This document shows positions 31,901 to 42,906 of a DNA stretch of 64,000 nucleotides, piece after piece; positions within the stretch are counted from its first letter, which is position 1; each line of letters begins with the position of its first letter. Made by a program: the position numbers and the translations under genes. The stretch is from the NCBI GenBank assembly GCA_964019055.1, contig OZ025214.1, forward strand, positions 4,268,858-4,332,857, in the 5' to 3' direction. The DNA is from Anthopleura xanthogrammica. Lineage: Eukaryota; Cnidaria; Anthozoa; Actiniaria; Actiniidae. The notes beneath the pieces were generated by a model. It worked only from the letters and a program-made list of their open reading frames with translations, was not told where the DNA came from and searched no databases.

Positions 31901-34900
31901 AGTCAAAAGGATGGGACAAGTGCCAAGTTTGGCCAGACATTGTCCATTGACTGGCCATTATATTGATAACTGCACTGATCCATTTTCCCCAGCTCCGAGG
32001 GTGCGTTCATTTTACCCACCTCTCTCCATCAGTACTCTGTTTTACGGGTATTCAAAACTAATTTTAACAGAAAGAAAGAAAGTCGAAACAAGGATGCAAA
32101 GTCTCTGGGAATCAAACTCGGACCTCTTGCACTGAAGGCCACACACTAACCAAATGTGCCACCCTTGCACCTTTCCATTAAATACATTTTATAATGCTTT
32201 CCTAGAAGTTCATTGTTTTTCTCTCTCATTTTTTTTAGTACCATGTATGTGATTGGAGGCTTCCAAGGAACAATGCTTAGTGACATCCTTCGATACACAA
32301 CAGGTTTGTGCTGCCAGTAAAATATAGACCCCTTTCACGTGACGTCAAAGCAGCTCAATTTGGAGGACAAAACAAAAGAATTCCAATCAACTGGGAAATG
32401 GAATATCTTGTTTTGTCCTCCAAATTGAGCTGCATTCTGATGTGCGGCAGGGGGTCTATAATATTGATTTCAGAAAAATATATACAGCTGTATTTTCCTT
32501 TTTTAAAATATATCATTCTGCAAAATCATGTGAGTCTATCAAGGTGAGAGCCACAAATATTATCTATTATTTACTCCATATTTTTCTATTACTAGGTGAC
32601 TGTTCAGCACACGTCAATAAGTCATCATGTTTACATGCCTACCCTATGTATGGCTGTGTAAGGTCCATCAGTACTGACAAATGCATTGGTCCTCTAAATG
32701 CTGATCTCATAAAATCAAATGATATAGAGAAGCCAACTTGTCCTGGTAAGTAATTTTCCTCAAACCTATTTTTTATAAGAAGGCTTCACTATGTTTATCA
32801 TCATTTTGGGTTACTATCATTCTGGTAAAGACTGTCAACAGTTCAGAGTCCAGTCAAGGGGAATCAAGGGAGGTAGATATTGGGGTAGTGCATTCTCCTC
32901 TCACTCTCCCACTCTTCCAGTTTTCCTTCCTTCACAAAACTTAACCAGCTATATTCCAATTTGATCTGTGAGTTAGCCATACCCTGACTGTGATCAGTCC
33001 AGAGGTTGTTTCAGGGTTCGATCTGTGAGATAGCCATGCCCTGACTTAGACCAGCCCAGAGGTTTTTAATGGAGATATTCACAAAAGGACATCAGAGTGC
33101 TACAAATGTAAATAAATAATCCCCAAAGTCATTAATTTAATCTCAATCTTTGCTTCAGCTAATCCTGAACCATGTTCTTCCTACAACAACTGCAACCAGT
33201 GCACTTCAAGTATTTTTCAATGTGCTTGGTGTGGAAAAGCATGCATTAAGTCAACTGGCAGATGCTTAAGGAAGAAGGTAACAAAACCCTTCTACTATTT
33301 TGATCATAATTTCCTATAGTTTTCAGTAGCTTTGGAAATGGGTGTCAAATTCCTAGCCATATTTAGTTGTATGGGAATCAGGGGTGGTCTGTGCTGCTTG
33401 TGCACTGCCTCCAACCATTGTGGTTGCTGGAGGACCCATGTGAATCTCAGGACTCACTTCACTTGTGTTGACAAGGGTTTCCTAAATATTGAAATCATCA
33501 TCATCATCATTATTATTATTATTGTGGTGTGGGTGCCAATCCATAAACTGCCCAACTTCTTTTCCTGTATTGACCACCTGAGTATAGGTATAGGTTAGCT
33601 CCTGTGCTTGGAGCATTTTTCTTTCAAATTTCGTGGTACCAATTTTTACCATAATGGTGCTAAACAAACTATTTTTGTCATTGAAGGTTACTGAAGAAAA
33701 CCAGTGCCCAAGGTCATCACTGACAATGCCAGGATTATGTTCTGGTTCAGACAAATCAAGTAAGCTGTGAACTTAGTCAACATACCATAATATTATTTTA
33801 TGGCAGTAGTAAAGAATGTGATTTCAAAATCATTGTTGGTAGGATGTTGGCCAACAGCAGTCTTCTGACACCTTAACAACTTCTTACCAACACCCTAGCA
33901 ACAACTTACCACAACCTGCTTAACAGCCACTAAACAGCCACTGACACCCTACCACAGTTCTTTAGGTAGGGGGTTGGCCAACAGCATACCGACAGTCTTC
34001 TGATGCCTTATTGACTGCTTCCAGACACCTTAGTAACACCCTACCACTACCTGCTTAACAACCACTGACACCCTACCATATTCTTTTCTCCACTTACCTT
34101 TTTTACTAATCATTTTTTGATAATGTTGGTTTGCGTATGGTGATGGAATATGAAATGTATATTATGTGTACCAGTATGGTACGATCACATATACATTTCA
34201 TAATCATTTTTTACAGGTAACTTTTAATTGTCCCTGTTATTGATATGCTTTATCATCTATTATTTAGGTAGCTTGTGTGCTCATACTGTTTGTAATGACT
34301 ATCCAACATGCAAGAGTTGTACTGGGAATGACAAGTGTATGTGGTGTGAGTCCCAGAGAAAATGTGTTGGTCTGAATGCATATGTGGTGTCCTTCCCATA
34401 TGGACAGTGTCATGCATGGACTAAAGACAAGTGTGCAGGTTTGGATTTTATTATCAATTCTTTTCTCCCTTGATTCTTTCTCACCCCTTTCTCTTTTCCT
34501 CTTTTTCTCTTTTCTTTCATCCCTTCTTTTCTACCTGTATACCTATGAAAAGCATGGTTGGCATAGCAGTGAGAGCCCTCGCCTCTCACCAATGTGACCT
34601 GGGTTTCACTGGGCTTGGTGTCATGCTTGTTGGTTCTCTCCTGGTCTTCAAGGGTTTTTCTCCAGTCTCTCCATTTTTTCTCCCTCCACGAAAATAAACT
34701 TGAATCTAAATTTCATTTGGAATCTAGTGGAAGAAGAGCCACTCTGACTCTGGTGGGGTTTGAACCTGGGTTGCATTGGTGAGAGGTTGTCACAGCTACA
34801 CCACTCGTGCTATTCAAACTGAATAGATTCCCACAGAGCCTAACAAAATCAGATTATACATCCCAGCCTAACACTACCTAAGCACTACTTCAATAAGATT

Positions 34901-37900
34901 AACTTCTATTTATTATTCCAGATGTCATTTGTGAGGGAAGGAAGACATGCCAGGACTGTCATACTCTTCCAGGTTGTGGTTGGTGTGATGATGGTTCAGG
35001 TACTGGGTTGGGGCGATGTATACCTGGTGGTGATGGTGGACCTTTTAGTGGTAGAAACTCTAGTGTTGTGAGTAATAAGTGCTTGCCAATACTCAATAAG
35101 AAGATGTGGTTTTTTATTGAATGCCCTGGTAAGTTTTGCAGGAAATGGTTTTGTTTGAATTTTTTAAAATCCTTTGGCATTCCTTCTTCTTTCCCTCCTT
35201 TCCTCTATCCCCAATCTCCCTCCCCATCCACTCATCCATCCCATCCCATCCCACAAACCATCCATCCATTCATTCATCCATTCACCCACCCATCAATCCC
35301 TTCCCCTCATTCAATCCATCCATCCATCCATCCATCCATTCATCCATCCATTCATCCATTCACCCATCCATCCATCCATCCATTCACCCATCCATTCATC
35401 CATTCACCCATCCATCCTTCCCATCTCATCCTTCCTTCGCTCCATCCATTCACCAATCCATCCATTCATTTATGCATTACTTTATTTATTCACTTTTTAT
35501 TTTTCCCAGTATGTCAGTGTAATGGTCATAGCACATGTGATGATGAAGGAAAATGCAAACGATGTCACGACAACACTAATGGTAAACTCCATTCATTTGT
35601 TCATTTAGATACTTTTTTTTGATAAATCTTTAATGCAGCACATCCTCACAGTACATCTTCACCTTTCTTTCTTTCTCACACATACATGCAACATAACCAA
35701 TGGTGGCATAGTCATGTTGCACTCACCTCTCACCTCTGAGTTCAATAAAACTGGTTTGATTCCTGGACTCCGACTGTAGTTGTGTAGAGTTTTTTGGGTC
35801 TCTCCCTTGATTCAAGGGTTTTTCTCAGGTCTCCAGTTTCCTCCCTCCACAAAACCAAAAATGCTATAATTGTACAATACAATCAGTTAACTGTGAGGTT
35901 GTTTCAGGGTTTGAAAATATTGAAGTGTGTTTGTTTGTACAAAAAATTGAGCAGTTCAGAATATGTTAATAATCCACTACATCTTTCATTCAGGTTCCCA
36001 TTGCCAGACTTGTGCCACAGGCTATTTTGGTGATCCTGCAAATGGTGGACAATGCCAAGGTAAATTTGCATTTTGATACACATCCCTTGCACTAAATCCC
36101 TACCAGGGAGTCAAAACCATTAATAAAAAAATATTAACATCACAAACAATTTTAATCCTTGAGGGAAGGGAATTCATTTTTGAATTCATTTCTTCCAAAC
36201 TGGTGCAAAGGGTTGTAAGAATTGTAGTGAACTTGGACTTGAGAATGATATCATAAAGACATTATAATATCATTTTTCGTTTTAAGCTTAATTTTTTCTT
36301 GTAAAATCTTAATTTTTTCCTTATATCCACAGCATGTAAATGTAATGGTCACAGTAATGTATGTCATCCAAAGACTGGTGTCTGTAACTGTCGCACCAAA
36401 GGTGTTAAAGGCGATAATTGTCAACTGTAAGTGCACAGAGATGCCATTGTTCTTGGAAGTCTTATTAAAAATGGGAACTGAGATTTTTTTGCACTGAAAA
36501 TTGGGGTCTGATGAAGTGGGAGGGGAACTTGGGTCACTGAGAAAATATTATTGCTGACATGGAATTTCTTCACATTCCTCACTGGGACTGGGTTTTGGTC
36601 ACTAAGAACTAGAAATGGAAATTAAATTATAGGATATGAAAAATAGAATCACCAAGTGAACATGGAATTACTCCAAGGTTCATCACTAGGACTGTCCAGA
36701 ATATAAGCCCTGGAAATGAAAATTAGGATCATCAAATAAAGATCGGATTTCTTCAAGGCTCATCACTAGTACTGGTATTCAGGTCCTGGAAATGAAAAAT
36801 AGGATCATCAAAATTAATAAAGATCGGATTTCTTCAAGGCTTATCACTAGTACTGGTATTCAGGTCGGACAGGAAATGAGAAATAAAATTTGATAGTACA
36901 GGGGTTTCACCAGTCACTGCGAAGAACATTTCACTAGTATAGAGACTGAGAAATAGGAGTTGCAATATTTAGTAATCTATTCGATGTACAGTAGGGCAGG
37001 GTAGTGAAGGGTAATGCTTAAGCCATTGCTGTACCTTGTATCAGCAAGCTACTCAGAGTTCCCAACAAACATTAACTGAATTTTTTTTTAATTTGTCCTT
37101 AATTTTTCAGGTGTTCCAAACATAAGGGTTTCTATGGTAATGCCACTAATAAGGGATTCTGTTACTGTGAGTACCCTTGTTATCATTAATTTTTAAGAAT
37201 AAATGGGACCTAACTGACAGTCTTAAGAAGTCTGGCACTTTGGCTTCTGTCAATAAAACTTATGACAGGCTGAATTCATTCCAAACAAGTAATAAGGAAA
37301 TTCCCATGACTTGACTGTCATTTTCACCTGGACATTTCTTTATTGCTCATGATAGAAATAAACTTGGCCCTTCATAAATTTGATTGATGGAAGCCAAAAT
37401 GCCAGAAATTTGAAAAGTGTCTGTTCTCAGTATTCTGAGAACTTGGTAGTTGCGAGTTGCCCATTGGAATTTGGTTTTTCACTGTCAGCAGTCAAAAATA
37501 TAAAAGGTACTGACTGATTAGCTTTGATTGACGGCAGCAAATAACCAATCTCACAACAAGCCGTTGAAATGTCTGAGTTCGCAAAATAATGAGAATCGCA
37601 GTAAGCAGGTTCCACTTGATCTACTTTGTGCATAACAAGCTTCTTTACTTTGTCTATCTTACAGATAACTTGACAAGTGGATTCCTATTCACCTTCCCCT
37701 TGAATGGCACAACTGGTGTCAGTTTTTTGAATGTTCCTAAGAAGGTATGTTTCACGTTTTTGTTTGGAAAACCTGCAGGTTGAATATCATTGCTCAGGGG
37801 TGCATCTAGCATGGCCTGTGAAGGGGGTCCACTGCTCACCAACCTCAGCAATGCATCCCTAACTCTTTTCCCTGTCCTACCATCAACAGTTACAAATCTG

Positions 37901-40431
37901 TCATGTTTTTCAAGTCATTTCCTCTCATGCTGATGATGCACTATATTTTCTTGAAAGCATTAGCATACAAAATTTTAGATTTCCTCTTGTGCCATTATTT
38001 CGTAGTCTTCTATCCAGCAGATGTTAGTGTTGTTAAAATGACCGACTTGAGTTACTCTTGCAGGATGATCGAGATGTAGACTTCACAATAAGCATAACAG
38101 GAAATGATGCCCTGGTCAACATAACCTATAAGACAAGTAAGACAATAAATATGGTGTTAAACAAGAAAACTGGAGCACCCTAAAAAAGTGTGTGTGTCTG
38201 TTGAAAGGGGGGAGGACTGTCTGAATAATTTTCAAGGGGAAGGGGATGGAGAATTTGATTGACTCTGACTGCAAAAATTTTTTTTTATTTTCTAGGATCA
38301 ACACCAGAGCAGTCATTTGTACTAGCAAAACGAGTTGGCAAATATGAATACTCATTCAAACATGATGAGTTTGACTTTGGAGACTCAAGCAAGTTCACAT
38401 TCTTTGTCTATGTCTATGGCATTACAGGCAACTGCGTAGTGGAGGTGGGTGTGCTCGAAAAATAAACTGTTTTGTTTTTTCCCAATTCTTATATTTACTT
38501 ATGTTTATATATTTATAGTCCCTCTTATCCTTATAAGGACTTTTCCATGTTTTTTCACTGCATTATATATAGACCCTTTTGACTTGGGCATGTTGTTTTC
38601 CCATTTCAGTACATGTGTCATTCCCTTGAGTATCATGAATTTCTTTGTTAATGGTTGAGATGCACTCAAACGAATCTTATTCTCAAGATAATGACACATA
38701 GTCTGAAATGGGAAAACATTATGGCCAAGCTAATGGGTCTAATAGAGTACAAACACTAAAAGTGTGCAATACTTTGTACTATTTACCACTAAATAGTGTT
38801 GATTAAACAATAGAGAACAAAAGAATTTGCATAGTTTAGCAGTATTTAGTGGTATTTATGTTGCACACTTCAAGTGTTTGTACTCTACCATGACATACCT
38901 GATGAAAAATATGTTATTTTATTTCAGATTTCGTTCTCTCAGCTCATGCCTTTCATGCTTTTAAGGTTTTTCTTAACATTTTTTGGGTAAGCAGATTTTT
39001 CCACTGAGTTGATAATGAGGTTTTCATTTTATTATTAATAAACAAGCCTGTTTTTTATTAATTTTATCTTCCTCTATTTTTCTAGCTGTTTTTTCTCCAT
39101 CCTGATTGTCACATTCATCGCTTGGAAAATTAAAATCAAATATAATAATTACATCATGAGAAGGGTAAGTATGTGATGATGTCATGTTATCCGTTTGCAT
39201 GCTACGTCATAGCAGCCATGTTGGTGGTCTTACTGAACAACAGATTTATACCACCAAAATGGCTGCCGTATCTTCACCTTTAAACTTTCTTGGCTAAATC
39301 ATGGCTAAACGTTTGTCACTAATGATGTCATCTTGAGAGTAACAATGATGTCACAATGCTAGAAGTTTGTTCAATAATTACATCATGTTGAGCATCTATT
39401 ATAGACCCTTAGGCTATATTTTCCAAGTTTGACATCAAATCTGTTCTTTTGATCGAAATTTGTTCTTTTGAATGGAATTGAAAAGAATAAATTTGACGTC
39501 AAACACAGAAAGTAAAGCATTGGAGGATTTATTAAAAGGGTCTATAATATCATAATAAGAGTTAATCTACGTAATACTTACGCCAGATTGAGAATAAATA
39601 TAATATGACGTCATATTGCAGAATATTTATCAGTTTTTTTCTTTCTTTTTTTTAATTTTAGCAACGTATAGTAGAACTGCATCAGATGGCAAGCCGACCT
39701 TCATCTACCTTGAAGATACTTCATGAAAAGGACGGGGACTTTGACAATAGTAGTGTAAGTAGCTTAATAAATATATTAAAATAAATCACTTTTTTATAGT
39801 GGGATACAAATCCAGTAAATGAATAAGTGCACAGTACCTCTACATTATATATTCTATGTAATCCATATAACTCAACTCACATGTTTATTTTTACACCTAA
39901 AATAGTTTTAGCTAGCAAACTTGTGGTCCTTGTTAATTGGAGCAAGATCCTTGAAGCAAACGAGAGAACAAATAAAAAGAAAATAAATACAAGGCCTATT
40001 CAAAAAACAACAACCGTTACAACAAATACTTTGTATTATCATATTATTGTAATTTACCATCATAATATATAGGCATCTCATGAAAGTGAGGCTAATGATG
40101 ACATGCATAAATACAAAGGCCCTATATGATTACCATTATCTTCATGTATCACTGTCATTAACAAACACCACCCCTTCTTCCTTTCCAGGCATTACACCAA
40201 ATCCCCATTGCAATGCAGCCATTTGCAAGCGAAGCTATTGCTATAGCAACTGTCATGATACGGCTACCCTCATTACCAGACGGCATAACTCCTATTGACC
40301 AATCAGGTTTGTGTCTTGGCTCTGTTTTGATTGACAGGAGCCATTGTCACATGCCTTCCTTACGTCACGTTAGATGTGCACAGAAGAAGGCCAGTAAACG
40401 AAAAGATGACGGGACGACTAGATGTATCTAG
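22906..40431 (+). CDS. ATRN: attractin, complete, without C-type lectin domain
   Basis: Twenty-nine exons: 22906-23069, 24062-24148, 25258-25371, 26254-26391, 27400-27584, 28260-28322, 28701-28806, 29047-29134, 29427-29655, 30210-30393, 30651-30808, 31549-31636, 32239-32303, 32596-32745, 33159-33277, 33687-33759, 34268-34438, 34922-35128, 35510-35581, 35994-36059, 36333-36426, 37111-37166, 37665-37744, 38064-38136, 38296-38444, 38928-38986, 39086-39164, 39662-39754 and 40189-40431. Phases agree throughout; product 1150 residues. Order: signal peptide ([14 protein letters not shown]..., about 1-24), Cys-rich EGF fragment, CUB (55-167), EGF pair (168-250), six kelch blades (251-556), PSI-type cysteine modules (557-796), laminin EGF (797-892), juxtamembrane domain, one membrane helix (about 1000-1028), and a 120-residue tail. 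The tail matches attractin: QMASRP at 1047-1052, [14 protein letters not shown], and a CI C-terminus. Vertebrate attractins are about 1380-1430 residues and carry a C-type lectin domain between PSI modules; none is present here. Known role in vertebrates: an accessory membrane receptor working with the MGRN1 ubiquitin ligase. Confidence 0.95.
26503..26770. mobile_element. diverged MITE, family B (GTTTTCCCATTTCAGAC type)
   Basis: In attractin intron 4. The left arm includes CATGTTTTCCCATTTCAGAC and TGTCATTTCCTAGA. The right arm is its degraded reverse complement (GATGACACATGGTCCAAAATG, CATTATGCCCAA). It is related to the elements at 38568, 50774 and 63712. Confidence 0.6.
29791..29935 (+). mobile_element. 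tRNA-derived SINE, partial
   Basis: In attractin intron 9. It contains the same block order as the cleaner copy at 53226: CTCATCTCTGGGGTCTTGGG, a degenerate B box, CTCGGCATCATATGTGAGTAG, and the 3' body TTTTCTCCAGGTTCTCTAGTTT. Confidence 0.55.
30852..31095. mobile_element. hairpin MITE in attractin intron 11
   Basis: The inverted arms begin AATTGCTTACTATCAAT at the left, with the reverse complement ending at 31095. The pairing covers about 27 bases with some mismatches in the inner part. Confidence 0.7.
31290..31450 (-). mobile_element. tRNA-derived SINE, minus orientation
   Basis: Read on the minus strand it gives a B-box-like GGTTTGATTCCTGGACTTG followed by the SINE body (GGGTCTCTCCCTTGATTTGA, GGGTTTTTCTCTGGGTTCTC). 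In attractin intron 11. Confidence 0.65.
31676..31810. mobile_element. hairpin MITE, family A (copy 1)
   Basis: In attractin intron 12. One arm reads GTGACGTCAAAGCAGTTCAA...GACAAAACAA and the other TTGTTTTGTCCTCCAAATTG...GGGTCTATA. It is about 135 bases long and a foldback over most of its length. Two further copies lie at 32323-32460 and 47192-47324. Confidence 0.8.
32323..32460. mobile_element. hairpin MITE, family A (copy 2, best preserved)
   Basis: In attractin intron 13. It starts TATAGACCCCTTTCACGTGA, ends GGCAGGGGGTCTATA, and has a strong internal pair of CAATTTGGAGGACAAAACAA with its reverse complement. Confidence 0.85.
33840..34080. repeat. two-copy tandem repeat, about 120 bp unit
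   Basis: In attractin intron 16. GTTGGCCAACAGCA...GTCTTCTGA...CCTGCTTAACA...CCACTGACACCCTACCA occurs twice, from about 33845 and again from about 33971, with small differences. Confidence 0.85.
34550..34800 (+). mobile_element. tRNA-derived SINE in attractin intron 17
   Basis: It has the order AGCATGGTTGGCATAGCAGTGAG (A-box region), CTCGCCTCTCACCAATG, a degenerate B box, TTGTTGGTTCTCTCCTGGTC, GGGTTTTTCTCCAGTCTC, TCCCTCCACGAAAA, then GAATCTAGTGGAAGAAGAGC. Several of these blocks recur in the copies at 51233 and 53226. Confidence 0.7.
35220..35480. repeat. (CCAT)n / (CATT)n microsatellite
   Basis: It lies in attractin intron 18, just before exon 19. Imperfect CCAT, CATC and CATTC units produce Ser/Ile/His/Pro open frames in all three plus frames, which are not genes. 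Confidence 0.9.
35695..35870 (+). mobile_element. tRNA-derived SINE in attractin intron 19
   Basis: It contains AATGGTGGCATAGTCATG, CACTCACCTCTCACCTCTGA, a B-box-like GGTTTGATTCCTGGACTCC, and GGGTCTCTCCCTTGATTCAA, followed by CCTCCCTCCACAAAACC, the usual block order of this family. Confidence 0.7.
36500..36900. repeat. tandem repeat, about 80-bp unit, 3-4 copies
   Basis: In attractin intron 21. A unit with GGAAATGAAAAATAGGATCA, GATCGGATTTCTTCAAGGC and ATCACTAGTACTGGTATTCA is repeated. The last two copies are nearly identical and the first ones are more diverged. Confidence 0.85.
38568..38742. mobile_element. MITE, family B (best copy)
   Basis: In attractin intron 25. The left arm starts TATAGACCCTTTTGACTTGG and continues TTTTCCCATTTCAG..TGTGTCATTCCCTTGAG. 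The right arm is the reverse complement, ending AATGGGTCTAATA. A foldback of about 175 bases. Confidence 0.8.
38743..38887. mobile_element. hairpin MITE abutting the family B element
   Basis: The arms TAGAGTACAAACACT and AGTGTTTGTACTCTA, extended by GTGTGCAA / TTGCACAC, enclose a body that pairs partly with itself (TACCACTAAATA / TATTTAGTGGTA). It directly follows the element at 38568-38742. Confidence 0.75.
39400..39547. mobile_element. MITE-like foldback with GGGTCTAT ends
   Basis: In attractin intron 27. It begins ATAGACCCTTAGGC and ends AAAAGGGTCTATA. The interior has TTTGACATCAAAT opposite AATTTGACGTCAAA. The termini resemble those of families A and B. Confidence 0.6.
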
Positions 40432-40555
40432 GTAGAATCCACTCGGCTTAAAAATTATTTTGTATATATAATTGAGTTTTATTTAATATTTTTTGCATCC
40501 TCCTGCATAATTTTCTCTAACGTATACAACAACACCTCTCTGGTAAAACAAAGCA

Positions 40556-40588
<33 letters not shown>

Positions 40589-40757
40589 AAAACCACAGGG
40601 TAACCAAACCCTGTCTGTGGCACTTAAACAGAAAAATAACAGTGCTTGGCTTCTCAGGCACTTATATGCACTGTTTTTAAAACAATAATATTGGTGTAAA
40701 CTGAAGGATTAGTAGAAGAACTTAAAATATCACTCAATAGAGTAGGTTATGCAAATA

Positions 40758-40785
40758 CATGTTATATCCCATGGGATATAACATG
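40758..40785. repeat. perfect 28-bp palindrome
   Basis: The two 14-base halves, the left one reading CATGTTATATCCCA, are exact reverse complements with no loop. The centre is the NcoI word CCATGG. It lies about 330 bases downstream of the attractin stop codon. Confidence 0.95.
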
Positions 40786-41084
40786 CTAAAGAGGGGTAAA
40801 GGCACAGCTAGTGCCTCCAGTATTAGAATGGAGGTCATTTTTCCGCATTTTATTACCAGTCGTAAGGGGCTAAGTTATAAAATACAAAATCACAAAAGTT
40901 CAAAAATTATTATTTTCTATATGAAAGTTGAACAATTTGTCAATTTATAAATCAATACATCCAAAGGGAAACATTCTTGATGCTTATATTATGATTGCAA
41001 AGGGAAAAATGTATGAATTATTGGAAAGTGAGTCCGATACCAACCTAGAAAGGGGAGTGGACAGGTCACTTGATGATCGGTGAA

Positions 41085-41223
41085 CACTTGTTTCCATAGC
41101 CCAAATTACCCTTCATCGAGAAAGAACTGGAACTGATTTTAGGATTGGTTAGGTTTAGGGTAAGGTTTAGGGTTAGATTCCAGTCCTTGCTCGACAAGGA
41201 CATTTTGGACTATGGAAACAAGT
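41085..41223. mobile_element. hairpin MITE with telomere-like core
   Basis: The arms ACTTGTTTCCATAG.CCAAA and its reverse complement enclose a core at about 41148-41175 reading GGTTAGGTTTAGGG, TAAGG and TTTAGGGTTAG, that is, variant TTAGGG units. Confidence 0.7.
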
Positions 41224-42507
41224 ATTACCTTGATGATCCAAGAAAAACAATTTTTTTGGAGAGGGGTGGGGTGGGGAGATGAAAAAGCTAAGGGGGTAGG
41301 GGGTAGGGATGGGTTAACTAAACAGGTTATAACAAGATATAACAAAGCTTACTCATCCCTTTAGAACTAAACATAAATAATCGCTAGGTTTTCTACAAAC
41401 AGAAATATTTAATTAAGGCACTATTTTTGTTATTATAACATTTGAAAAACTGCTGAATTATATTTTACCTGGGGCGTCGTCATTCGTCCGCACGTGATTT
41501 GATAGACTTTTAGGTTTTCACCTAAGTTACAGTTCTCTCATCTTGTTGTTAATGGGAAGGGAATTAGGAACAACCGACCGACTGACTTTATAAAAAGCAC
41601 GACTCTTTATCTTGTTCCACACCCTGTCCGACTTTTTCATTGGTCACTGACGGTGGCTTCTGAAGCGCGGGGAAACGATTGATTGATTGATAGAAAAACC
41701 TTAACTGATTAGTGTGACCATAGTGTTTTGGTAAGCTGTTTCTATTATCTGCTGTTTTTCATGATTAACGCCAAAAAAAGGGGGGCTATTAAAATCAGTA
41801 GAGAATAATCAGTAAAATACTATCTTGCAGGTCTTATTAGTGGGTAGTAATTCCTGTATCTGGTTTTACATGCCAAGTTTGATCTTCCTTTGTTTGAGTT
41901 TGGATTCGGCTAGCTATGGAGCAGGCCTCCAGTACTTAGTGAGTGAGTGAGTGAAAATCAAACTTTGCTGTGCAGCATGCCTTTCTGTACAGGCTTTTTC
42001 TGTGTTCGATGAACATGGGGCAATGTGGTCTAGCTTGGGTACAAACAACAACATAGAAGGCATGATGGAAGAAAATCGTTTGTATCCGATAAACGTGCTG
42101 CATTCTGGTCTAGCTTGAGTATAAACAAGACCACATAAGACATAATGAACAAAAGATGCTTGTACCCAAAATATACCACAATGCACCATGTTCGCTATCA
42201 GAAAAGGTCCATCCTCAACAATCCTTTGGATGAATTAAAATTATTTAAATTTTTGTAATAGTTCATATATAGACTTTGTAAAATAATTTAGTAATCTTAT
42301 AAAAAATAAGAACTAAATTGGAATGTAAATACAAAAGCTTGATAATTAAACAGTACTGAATTATATTTTTGCTTTTTTTATGACCGAAATGACGAGAAAA
42401 GAATATTTTATTTCTAAAGTCAAACAATTACTAAAAGCCTAGCAATACACCGGGGCAAAACATTTAAAAAATAAAAATATTGAATCAGAAAGCTAGAAAA
42501 TATGTTA

Positions 42508-42715
42508 CAGTGCGAATCGAAAAACTGTGGGCACCCAGAAATAATTTAGAAATCGTATATTGAACAATCTGAAACGACTCTCTAACTACAAGAAGTTTAT
42601 CTGACTACAAATTAGTCGACATTCTTTTAGTTAGAGAGTTGTTTCAGACTGGTCAACGAACGATAAACGATTTCTGAAATATTTCTGGGTGCCCACGGTT
42701 TTTCGATTCGCACTG
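42508..42715. mobile_element. Tc1/mariner-type MITE (208 bp, TA duplication)
   Basis: Both termini read CAGTGCGAATCGAAAAA(C) inward, and each end is flanked by TA (42506-42507 and 42716-42717). The interior is also palindromic: CTCTCTAACTACAAGAAG pairs with CTTTTAGTTAGAGAG. TA duplications and CAGTG ends fit non-autonomous Tc1/mariner elements. A second, left-truncated copy lies at 55785-55934. Confidence 0.88.
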
Positions 42716-42754
42716 TAAAAGTGAAACCCAAGTTACTTGTTAATGTGTTATTTT

Positions 42755-42906
42755 TAGGGTGCATGTTACGTCACTAGCCGCCATGTTGGTTGACTGTACA
42801 AAGCATTCCTCATTGTTGAAGATGATTAATTGTTTACTTCATATGTCTAGATACAATAGTGGTGGAATTGGGCTTTTACTTTCCGGCCCTTCATGACATG
42901 CACCCT
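42755..42906. mobile_element. MITE with TAGGGTGCATGT termini
   Basis: A perfect 12-base terminal inverted repeat (TAGGGTGCATGT / ACATGCACCCTA) bounds about 150 non-coding bases. It lies 370 bases upstream of the TMC start. Confidence 0.75.

Noticed and set aside
35008..35622. 204-codon open frame and two overlapping ones rich in SIHP
   Set aside because: They are the real attractin exon 18 reading through into intron and then a CCAT microsatellite.
40479..40661. 60-codon minus frame with a valine run
   Set aside because: It is the translation of the AAC microsatellite at 40557-40590.
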